Origin: a virus
DNA length: 64,000 bases
IMG/VR virus record: IMGVR_UViG_3300024255_000011
Span: 44,851 to 108,850 of that record
Strand: one strand, 5' to 3'
How positions within the stretch are numbered: position 1 is the first letter of the stretch; every line of letters begins with the position of its first letter. The position numbers were made by a program, and so were the translations under genes. Below the pieces are notes generated by a model, which was given only the letters and a program-made list of their open reading frames with translations, did no database searches and was not told the origin of the DNA. Below, in pieces: positions 27,509-36,800 of the stretch.

Positions 27509-28596
27509 ATTTTGCGGTTAGGAAGAGTCTTAATTCTATGAAAATCGACGTTTCCATTAGGATAAACAATAAGGTTGCCACCATTAGATAATCTAAAGAC
27601 CCCGCTTAGCGTTTTGTCACCGTCGATGTTTTGGGTGCCATCAATTCTGACAACAGTATGATCCACCTCAATGTACCAACCTGTGTCCTCAAAGGCATTT
27701 GCATTGGGACGCTCCAGACAAGGATGATCTGTTGGAAGTCCTGTGTTTGGATCAACATCAGCTGTGTTAGTTCCACCCATCAAGGTTTCTACGTTGATGC
27801 CTGATGACATCATAGTGCCACCAACATTAGTCTCACCATCAGACAGGACATCCAAGTCCCCCTTACCAATCATATTATCGTCAATATCTTCAAGGATCTT
27901 ATTAAGATCCATTATCTCCTCTGCGTTTCTCCACTGAACTGTCGTGTCTGGGCCATTTGATGTCAGAATCTGATTCTGTTTACCGAAATCAATCAGCACA
28001 CCCCATCTCAATCCCCAAGCACCATAACGATTAATCCTCAACCATTCAGTTCTATCAACATGAAAGGTTAAAGGATGAGCACCAACAGATTGTACTGATG
28101 GATCTCCACCTGTTGTCCTTGTAGATGAACCTAAGAACAGCTCGTTATCATTGTTACCCAATCTAATGAGGACATTTCCCTCATTAACATGAACCATTTC
28201 CTCTGGGAAGTCAGTTCCAATACCAACATATTGCTCACTTATAACAACTGCTCTTGTTCCGCCAGTTGTTACACCAATGGTGTTGTCTCTTGGTCTATAG
28301 AATCCAGTGTTATCGTCCTTAATAAAGGTGATTGATGGTCTTAACTCAGTACCATCAATGAATTTTACAATTCCTCTAAGAATAATTTCATTATCAATGT
28401 CATCACCACCACCGCCGCCACCACCTGGACCACTGCCAGGAGGATAAACACCACTTAGGTGTCCCCAACTGATGGCATGAGTCTCAAATACTTCAAGACC
28501 TGACTTTTTGACGTCAATTACCAGGAGGTCATCATACGAAAACTCATCTATTCTTGGTAATTCGCTAATTAGAATGTCTTGTAAGCAGTCAGACAT
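27505..28596 (-). CDS. Tail fibre-like protein (363 aa)
   Basis: A 363-residue protein. The N-terminus (ILISELPRIDEFSYDDLLVID...SWGHL) matches the docking motif of the 762-residue fibre. A Gly-rich linker (GPGGGGGGGDD) follows near residue 58. ITFIKDDNTGFYRPRDNTIG...VGIGTDFPEEMVHV is the widespread fibre element S-I-x-F..D..TG.Y...IG...P...V. The C-terminus (FHRIKTLPNRKI) resembles the end of the 762-residue fibre (ELRTLPIQTLKLRR). The pair may share attachment and tip chemistry, or one may cap the other. Fibre function rests on known motifs; the receptor is unknown. Confidence 0.75.
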   Translation of the reverse strand: MSDCLQDILISELPRIDEFSYDDLLVIDVKKSGLEVFETHAISWGHLSGVYPPGSGPGGGGGGGDDIDNEIILRGIVKFIDGTELRPSITFIKDDNTGFYRPRDNTIGVTTGGTRAVVISEQYVGIGTDFPEEMVHVNEGNVLIRLGNNDNELFLGSSTRTTGGDPSVQSVGAHPLTFHVDRTEWLRINRYGAWGLRWGVLIDFGKQNQILTSNGPDTTVQWRNAEEIMDLNKILEDIDDNMIGKGDLDVLSDGETNVGGTMMSSGINVETLMGGTNTADVDPNTGLPTDHPCLERPNANAFEDTGWYIEVDHTVVRIDGTQNIDGDKTLSGVFRLSNGGNLIVYPNGNVDFHRIKTLPNRKI

Positions 28597-28613
28597 GAGA
28601 TGTACCCTTTTTG

Positions 28614-28621
28614 TTATTTAT
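28614..28621 (-). promoter_or_regulatory. Late promoter
   Basis: ATAAATAA on the minus strand, 17 nt upstream of the ATG at 28596. Confidence 0.6.
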
Positions 28622-28622
28622 T

Positions 28623-28994
28623 TTAGTTGTATCCGCCATGATCAATGAACAATAATCCATTTAGGACCTGTTGCACTGACCCATTCACGTCTGTCATGTT
28701 AACACTATACACATATTTACCTTGCTGAAACCCTAAAGTGGACTCTTTTGGTAAGCTTAGAGCATAAACACCACCATTACCATCCACAACTCTCGTATCC
28801 AATGGATAAGCTAGGTAAACTGGTTTCTCTGATGTGCTACAAACAGCGTTGATGGCTCCTGGATACTTAGTAAAGGAAGCAGAAAACTTACATCCTGTGA
28901 TGTTCATGGGTGATTTATCTGGATTGGCAAGATAAAACTCCTGACCAAAGTCAGTTCCACCGGTCACGCTTAAATTTACTTGATAATTAGACAT
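28623..28994 (-). CDS. Small virion-cluster protein (123 aa)
   Basis: A 123-residue protein starting MSNYQVNLSVTGGTDFGQEF. The pattern G-x-D-[FY]-x-x-x-[FL]-...-P-x-[DN]-[IL]-[TS]-G-x-x-F/x-[AS]-x-[FI]..., with PMNITGCKFSASFTKYPG, resembles N-terminal domains of phage baseplate or tail-protein families that use an N-x-P-x-x-[IL]-[TS]-G strand pattern (BppU-like). That is a tentative family-level resemblance. It begins 2 nt after the 89-residue gene. Probably a small virion or baseplate accessory protein. Confidence 0.65.
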   Translation of the reverse strand: MSNYQVNLSVTGGTDFGQEFYLANPDKSPMNITGCKFSASFTKYPGAINAVCSTSEKPVYLAYPLDTRVVDGNGGVYALSLPKESTLGFQQGKYVYSVNMTDVNGSVQQVLNGLLFIDHGGYN

Positions 28995-28996
28995 GA

Positions 28997-29266
28997 CTAT
29001 CCTTTACCTTTGGGTGCATTCCTTAAGTTTTCTAACCAATAAAACTCATATCCTCTCGTTCTAATAGTGTCATCTGGATCTCTTGGAGTCAGTCTTTGAC
29101 TAAAGTCATCTCTGACCCAGTGATTCTGAGCATCATCTTTATCAACATACACATCCCACTTATAACCATCAAACACATATTCGATGCCATTTGCAGGATC
29201 AATCCAACTATCACCAGCCCCTGGTTCATTTGGAAAATTTAATTCTAGGTGGGCACAGTTGGTCAT
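28997..29266 (-). CDS. Small FPxxP-module virion protein (89 aa)
   Basis: An 89-residue protein. LNFPNEPGAGDSWIDPANGIEYVFDGYKWDVY (residues 8-39) is the FPxxP...Y.FDG..W module. The rest is charged and ends WLENLRNAPKGKG. It is preceded by an ATAAATAT late-promoter variant and followed 2 nt later by the 123-residue gene. The same module begins the collar fibre upstream. I infer an adaptor or docking protein. Confidence 0.7.
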   Translation of the reverse strand: MTNCAHLELNFPNEPGAGDSWIDPANGIEYVFDGYKWDVYVDKDDAQNHWVRDDFSQRLTPRDPDDTIRTRGYEFYWLENLRNAPKGKG

Positions 29267-29283
29267 TGTTAAACCTCTTTTTG

Positions 29284-29291
29284 ATATTTAT
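29284..29291 (-). promoter_or_regulatory. Late promoter variant
   Basis: ATAAATAT on the minus strand, 17 nt upstream of the ATG at 29266. It differs at the last base from the usual motif but is at the same spacing. Confidence 0.5.
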
Positions 29292-30637
29292 TAGTACTTA
29301 ATACAGTAACTGACTGTAATGTTTTTGGGTCTGGTCTCACTGGTGTATGTGTTAGTTTGATTAACTGATGTTCCAATCAGTTGTGGTGCACTTTCTTCAG
29401 TTTCAACAGTTGTTCCTGTATTAGCACTGAATGGTGTTCCACCTCTCACTGAGTCAGATTGATATTCTCCAAATTGTCTACTTGGATCTGCGTCTTGATT
29501 GGCACCAGCGTCAAATCCACGAATAAAGTTACCTCTTGCGTCTGGCAACTTAACATTGGAGTTAGTGCTGTAAGATGTACCTAACACAGAATGTAGTTTA
29601 GTAGTATCAATCATCATTCCTTGAACTGATGTCATTCCACTCTGAATTACATCTCCATTACATAACAGATATCCAGCTGGGGGAAGTTCTGATGCAAACA
29701 TAATAATGGTACCAACAGGATTAGAGAATCCTGCACTATCTGCATCTCTATCAAGAACTGCAGCAGTAACTACTCCATCACTATCATCCAGGTCAGTTGC
29801 CAACCTAACAACACCCTTGATTGTTTCTGTGGCATCTGGAATCATATCTCCACCACTACTCTTAAGGAATGCTGGGGTAAGAGCAACATTATTAGATCCT
29901 TCATCTCCAGATTTAGCAAACCTAACTGCACCCTTTTGAGTTGTAGTGGCATCTTTAATTGAAATGTTTGTGGTGCCACTTGGACTTGTAACTGTAATTG
30001 GTGTTGTGCCAGTGATGGATCCACCACCTGAACTGCCACCTCCACCAGATCCACCGCCTGATCCTCCTGTTACTTCATTCCAGGATCCTGGATCCTCTGC
30101 ATCATAAACCCACAACGCACCTGTTCCACTGTTATACCATATCTGTCCATCTTTGGGACTTTGTGGTTGTATGTCTGAAACAATAGCTAATGCTTCTGCT
30201 CCACCATCAGATGCTGCTGTGTTGGTGATAACCCACTGACAAGAGCCAACTGCTCCCTCAACATCATGATCTGGTTCATCACAATAATAAACATATAAGT
30301 TTCCTTCAATACTATGCCACCACAACCAACCTTCTCTTGCATTCTCAGGAGGATAAGGTGCACAAACAACAGGCACACCAAGAAATCCAGATCCCCCACC
30401 TGTCATAATGGGAATCCAATCCCCACCTTTATAAACATAAAGCATCCTGTCAGGATGATTCCACCACAAGAAACCCTCTAACTTAATAGAAGGTTCCTCA
30501 TCTGTACTTGTAATTACAGGGGGTTGAATGGCAGTTTCCCAACCACCAACAGATCCATTGAAGATGTATTTGAGACCTGAAGCAGGATCAATATGAATCT
30601 GCTTATCAGTGGGGTTATTTGGAAAATTTAGTGCCAT
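29291..30637 (-). CDS. Tail-collar short tail fibre, gp12-like (448 aa)
   Basis: A 448-residue protein with a readable architecture: an FPNNP docking module (residues 1-35), three GDLW modules (about 54-77, 102-137, 163-189), a Gly/Ser linker (191-208), two Phage_fiber_2-type strands (TQKGAVRFA, TIKGVVRLA), and a phage tail-collar domain from about residue 307 (GTIIMFASELPPAGYLLCNG, then LPDARGNFIRG). The collar domain (PF07484 family) is known from T4 gp12 short tail fibres and microcystin-dependent proteins. It overlaps the stop/start of the 68-residue gene by one base. Its place downstream of 25-6-7-8 matches where T4 keeps gene 12. Irreversible attachment to the host surface is the likely role. 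Confidence 0.85.
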   Translation of the reverse strand: MALNFPNNPTDKQIHIDPASGLKYIFNGSVGGWETAIQPPVITSTDEEPSIKLEGFLWWNHPDRMLYVYKGGDWIPIMTGGGSGFLGVPVVCAPYPPENAREGWLWWHSIEGNLYVYYCDEPDHDVEGAVGSCQWVITNTAASDGGAEALAIVSDIQPQSPKDGQIWYNSGTGALWVYDAEDPGSWNEVTGGSGGGSGGGGSSGGGSITGTTPITVTSPSGTTNISIKDATTTQKGAVRFAKSGDEGSNNVALTPAFLKSSGGDMIPDATETIKGVVRLATDLDDSDGVVTAAVLDRDADSAGFSNPVGTIIMFASELPPAGYLLCNGDVIQSGMTSVQGMMIDTTKLHSVLGTSYSTNSNVKLPDARGNFIRGFDAGANQDADPSRQFGEYQSDSVRGGTPFSANTGTTVETEESAPQLIGTSVNQTNTYTSETRPKNITVSYCIKY

Positions 30638-30843
30638 TATTTGTTAATCAATTGTTGTAATAAAGATTTGATTTCGTCAATCTCATTTCTCAGATCCGTG
30701 ATGTCATCTTGTGATCTTAAGTTTTGTTTAGATTGTTCTCTGGCGATTCTATATCTAGATCGCTCAGAGTTATCGTGGTTTATAATGACACCAGAATCGA
30801 TGTCTTTATAAATGTTGACGTGTCCTTCTACTTTAGCTTTCAT
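30637..30843 (-). CDS. Small coiled-coil virion-cluster protein (68 aa)
   Basis: A 68-residue protein starting MKAKVEGHVNIYKDIDSGVI and ending in a heptad helix (ITDLRNEIDEIKSLLQQLI). Short proteins with a K-x-x-G-x-x-x-[IL]-x-[KR]-D-x-x-[ST]-G start and a C-terminal coiled coil are common between structural genes of T4-like cyanophages; this is from memory, not from a search. It sits between the DUF4815 protein and the collar fibre, with its own late promoter. Function unknown; a trimeric adaptor is possible. Confidence 0.7.
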   Translation of the reverse strand: MKAKVEGHVNIYKDIDSGVIINHDNSERSRYRIAREQSKQNLRSQDDITDLRNEIDEIKSLLQQLINK

Positions 30844-30847
30844 GATA

Positions 30848-30855
30848 TTATTTAT
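30848..30855 (-). promoter_or_regulatory. Late promoter
   Basis: ATAAATAA on the minus strand, only 4 nt upstream of the ATG at 30843. The transcript from this site would be leaderless or nearly so, or the site may mainly serve the downstream collar gene. Confidence 0.45.
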
Positions 30856-33800
30856 TCTGACACAACAAGTTGCATGTCATCAATCAATGGTGCCAAGGCT
30901 GGATTGTTCGATGTCATAACTATCTTGATTGAAATGGCATCAAACTTAGCCAAATCCTGTGCAGACCAGGTAAGTGATTGCCACTCATTTGCCTGAATCA
31001 TTGCTGGGTCAACACTATCTGTGGATCTTGGTTTGATAAGATTCACATTGTTAGGTAAACCTGGAGTCCTGTAAAGAGGTAATGTCTGAGAGTAATCAGG
31101 ATCAGTTGGCCAGATGATTTCATTATCTTCTGTAACTCTTCTCTGCTCATCAGGTAGAACCTGATTAGGATTGAAGGGAATCCATGGAATCGAAGTAATG
31201 TCAGCATCAAACCCAATGTTACGAGGTCTGTAGTAAACCTTGATGGAATCAGCGGAATAGTAAACTGAAGACAACTTCAATTCAATTCCATCACACATAT
31301 TTTCAAAGACGAACAACTTAGATGTCCACTTTGCAAACACACTACCAACAACTTCTGTTTCTGGTGAGAAGACCTGAGATTGTCTGTTAACAACCTGTTT
31401 GATGCCAATGTCATTCAATTCACTCTTACTGAACACTGAAGATCTTCTGATCTTATCTCCTGGTTCGGTGTAAACCATGATTGACTTCTTGTTGCCTTCA
31501 ACTGCAGCAACTTTTGTGGAAATGTTATCAATGTCAAGTTGTTCTCCAACCTTAAGATCCACTCTCTCATTGAATGTGATAACCTTAGTGGTAGCACCAA
31601 GTGATGATGTGAGAGGTTTTGGATAATCAATCAAGTTACGAACCAAAGTCATGTTAGTGCGTTGGATGTCAAACACTGGTGACACCTTATTATCCACACT
31701 ACTCATTCTGATGGTAGTTTCAATTGACTTCTCTCCTCTCATGTGAATTCCATCATTATACTTAAGTTCATTCAAGTAGTTTGCCACTTGCATGGGTTCG
31801 TTATAATAATAACTCTCCATCAATTGAATTGGAACAATGTCATCCAAAATGTAATTGTTATTTTGGTTATACTTGATTTCTTTACCCTCACTGTCCAACA
31901 TAACAGGACTTAGACCAACAGTTTGTGTTGCTCTGTTAGTTGCACCTACCAGAGATGAACTATAAACCACAAGTCCAGTGTATGCATTAATCACCTCATA
32001 GGGTCTTCCATAAGAACATCTGATGTTAGAACCACCACCCTTGAGAGTAAGGGTTGATGGTGTACTTACCATAATGCTGAAGTGGTGAAGATCAACATCT
32101 AATACTTCATGTAAATTATTAATTTCTTCAATTGGAATTCCACCCACTGAATCTCCATCAGTTCCAGTACCAGTTACACCACTGATAGCACAATAGTCAC
32201 CAACAGAAAGACCGTGGTTATACTGATAGACCTTTAGGACTCTGGGGTTCATACCAAAGATCCTTGAACTACGTGATACATCCAGAGAACTCGTTTCAAT
32301 AGAATCCAGTTCTAGTACCTTATCAAACAAAGGTGCGTTTTGAAGGATGATGTTAGCAGAAACATTAGGTTCGAAGTCTGCTCTTCTGAGAGTAAACTTC
32401 ATATCTTGTGTCTGATCCTCTGTCCACAACGCTCCATTTTGTGACTTGAATAGTGAACCCAATACAGCGTTTCTTGTTACTCTGGTATTGGTTCCTACAA
32501 TGTCCTCACCAAGTTTAGAAACATAAGATCTGTACTCAAGTGAGTTAGGAGAAGTAAGAACAACAGCGTACTCAGTGTTGCCCATCAAGTAAACAGGTGA
32601 ACTAAACTTAAATGTAGTGGGTACACTTCCATCATCTGAGGTGGCAACACCCATGATGACTCCAGGAGTGGAGTCTTTGACCCTACAACCTGCTTCTGCG
32701 TTACCTCCCTCACCAATGATGGTTACTTGAGGAACTCTTGTGTAACCAGATCCTGGGTCTGTTAGAATGATTTCATAAACCTGTCCATCATGACCAGGAA
32801 CGTACATGGATGGATCCATCACATTATCATTGATTGGTGCAACCTTTACAACACCTGTTGCAGTTCTGCCACCAGGAAGTTCTGGAATGGAGAACTCAAC
32901 AACAGTCGTGTCATCATATTTTGTTCCCATGTTAGTCAGATCAACTCTTGTGATCTCAACTTCATCATTACAAATTGTGAAGGTGGGTTCTGCTTTGATT
33001 CCAACTAAGTTAGGACAAGTAACAATTTCACCTGGAATAAAGTCGCCATCATAGTTACTCAGAATGACATTGTAAACCTTATTCTGAACATTGGCACCTG
33101 GGTTGGCAGTTGGAGATTCAAACGTTACGTTGGATTTTATAACACCAGTGGCACCACTTTCAGTTCCATTGAGTTCGAATCCATTCTGTAGAACTGACAA
33201 ATCAACATCAGTAGGTAACTCACATCTGACTCTTAGGATAGTGTCAGGACTCTTTGTGACATGAGAATGAGGCAAGATAGTGGTTGTTGGAATTGCACCA
33301 TCTGTAGTAACAATGAATGCGTGAACTCCATGTACATTATCCTTGGATGAGAAGAATGCATCAAGTTCTGTTAAGAAAATTCCATCTGGGTTAGTATCGT
33401 CAACCAGGAATGTTTGAGCAATAGGATCTTGGTGTACAGGTTCAGGGTCCCTGATAATGATTCTCTCAATCACATCTGGTCCTCTAACATCCACATCAAC
33501 ATCAGATATGCCAGTTGATGTTAGAGTTCTTGATTGTTGATCAGTCTGTGTTGTTCTAGACTGAATGTCAGGTAGTCTGGTTGCAACAATGGTTTCCTGT
33601 TTATCCAGCATAATTCCACTGGAGGTAAACATCTTCTCTGCGTAACCTTCGAGATCCTGTTCATTCTTAGTATTAGTTGGAGAAGTAGTGAATCTCAGTA
33701 ACCTGCTTCCTGTTGCAAATGATCTGGTTGGACCAGAAGTTTGATACTGGATAGAACTCATTCTTCCGTTGAACTGAGTTCCTGGAACAGGTGGTCTACC

Positions 33801-36800
33801 ATTAGGAATGATAAACTCACCCTGAAGAACACCATCACCATCAGAAATTAGTGGTACACCAAATCCTTTTCTGTGTCTGTTTGGTGGAGCAACATATCTC
33901 TTTTTGCCATCAGGGAAGTCAGATAACATCTCATCAATTGAACACCAAGCAGTTACATCGATGTCATCAAAGAAAGCATAATATCTGGTGTTGGGTTTCA
34001 GTCTCGTGGCGGTGAAATCGATACCACCAGATCTCATTGTCTCTTGTAACTGAACATCTGTTACCCTGTCACCATAAGAAGTTCTCTTGATTGATGAAGT
34101 GTTAACATTAAATGTTGTTTGTGTTTGACTTCTAACCTGTTGTGTGGACTCAGTGGTTTCTGTAATGTTTACAGTTGCTCTACCATTTTGAGATTGTCTG
34201 GTGGATGAAGTAGAGGAAATTCCTGTGGTTTCCCAATCACCCCAAACAGTTCCCAATCCAGATGTACGCATTTCATCAGTCAGATTAACCATTGCATCAA
34301 ACAATGTGTTATCTTCAATGACCAAGTTTGGAAGTCTGGTAACATCTCTAAACGTATCAATTTCAGGATCCAGTACTAGATTACCTTTGTAGGTAAACAC
34401 AGAATAAGGTTGGAGATTTACTGTTCCAGTCGCAAATGGGTTCGTTGTGAACACACTTTGCTTATAAGGTACAGTAATGATACCATTATTATTAATGTAA
34501 TTACTTCCTTGACGTTGAAGATCTGTTTGATTCTTCTCTTCCAACTCCACTTGATCTGTGAAGTGTGGTGCTCTCAGGTGTGAGAACTTGGGATCAATAC
34601 TATTTCTGTAAGGAATTGTGCCAACATCACCCTTAGAGTGATTAGCAAATGTATCAACAACAATACCATTCTTAAATCTATCAAGACCTGTTACTGCATC
34701 CCTTACACTCATATTGAGTGCACCCTGCTCTAACAGTGACAAGGTAACCACCTGGTGGATGTTATCAACCTTTCTGTCAATGGCAGCAATGTCTGCCATT
34801 GTATAACGTCTATAATTAAACTTCTTGACGTGAATGTCTTCTACTGAGAATGTATAAGCAGGAAGGTAAAGGTCATACAACCTGATTGCAGTTGTGATGT
34901 CTGAAGGACGACGGGGACTGATTGCTGCATTACCCTCCAAGAGGATCATCTTACCATTCTTATCCAAGAAGAGTGAATCAATTCTTGGTAAGTAGTACTC
35001 AAGATCAGATTGGAATGGAGTGAATGGAATGGGTAGTCTTGGAACAAATCCATTACCACCATTAGAAGTGTCTCTATAGTTTATAGCATTGAAAGAGGAC
35101 ACACCATCAACAATGGTTGGAATCTTACTTTCTTTAGAGTTCGCACCCTCAGCAAGAGTGTTAACAATTGGTCTGAAGTCCACACAATCCCTGAGTTCAA
35201 CAACTGTGCCTTCTTTATCAGAGAGTTGAAGAGGAAGGTTTCTGCCTCTTACAAAGGTTGGGATGTCCTTATAAGGAACTCCTAAGTCATGTGTATATGA
35301 GTCAACACTGAAGAAGTCACCATCACCAGAATGTTCAAAGTACTGAAGATCAACATAAAGAGTATCCACTGCTGGTGGCATACCAGGTTTTAGATAGATT
35401 CTTGAAATGTCATAGAAATTATCTCTCTGACCATCATCTAACAGATAGTTTACAGTAACATCAACTGCTCCAGGTTCACCTGGTGCTGCTCCCATTGTAA
35501 TTTGATTGATCTTATGTACATCAGCAATTCCCAGTGATAACAAGGAGTTTGAAGGAATCTTAGAGATCTCAGTTAAGAGGTCTGATGTTTGTGGTTCAAT
35601 TTCAATAAGTGTATTCTTATCTAACTTTTGTTTTGCAATTGCATCAATAACTTGTGTTGGGGCAAGAACCTTGATGGTACAGTTTGATGGTACAGGTTCT
35701 GAAAGTTCAAACTGTGCTTGTCTGTTATCATCCTGGTTGAGAATGACATTGGTAACAACAATGCTTCTACCAACAGGTGTTACAGATGATCCACCAGTGT
35801 TCCTAATGATGGCAATGTTAACTCCAGAGGGGTCAGTAACAAACCTTTCATTATCTCTGTCAGTGGACAATGTGATGCTGGTAGCACCTTGAACAGCACT
35901 CTCAACAAACTGTCTATAAACTCTATAATTGATTCTTGTGGTGATTGGATCACTTTGGAGACTTGCTACAGTCTTAACTGGGAGACTAAAGACCAAATCC
36001 TGATCTTCATTCCCTTTACTCTTCACTCTAATTCTTTGGACAGTCTTACCTGTGACTTTATCAGGAAGTGCAGTGGTAAAGTAAATGGTGGATTGTGATC
36101 TCTGCTCACCATAACCAACAGGTTTGGTTGCAAACAACACCAGTTTAGAAACTGATTTACCTGTGTCATCTACAAATGTTACAACATCATTGGCAATCAA
36201 TTCTTCTGATGCATCACCTGAGAAGTTATCACATGTGATAAAGTTCTGTCCTGCAACACCAGAGAAGAGTGACCTGTCTGCAACATCATAAACTTCCGCA
36301 TCAACATTGTTCTGAACTGAAATGTCAGCAGAGAACTTATCAAGGTTACTTGCAGTTAGGTTTGAGTAGATCGACTTGGTTTTGGTAATCGTGTTACTGA
36401 TTTTACCTGGTGCAGTAATAGCATAACCCTTTGCTTTTGAGTTGTTTGTCTCAAGAACATAGTTTACTCTCTCATTCAGGATACTACCTTCTGGGTAGGG
36501 GAAGTTATAAAGTTTCTTACGTCCTTCTGATGTTGGGACAAACTTGTTTAGGAATGCATTGTAAGTGAAGTGTGTTCCAATCTCAAGAGTTGTTTTTGCT
36601 CCAATGGCAGACACTTTAATTTCAGTATCAGTTCCCAAGTCACCATTAGTGGTTCCTGCTGTGTAGAACTGGAAGTCCACAACCTCATTAGATTTTATAA
36701 GTCTCGAAATCTTTCTATTTGATGTTCCTTCAACAATTTGTACGAGGTTCTCACCATTCTGGAATCCACCAATTACATTGGATACCAACAAAAAGTCCTT

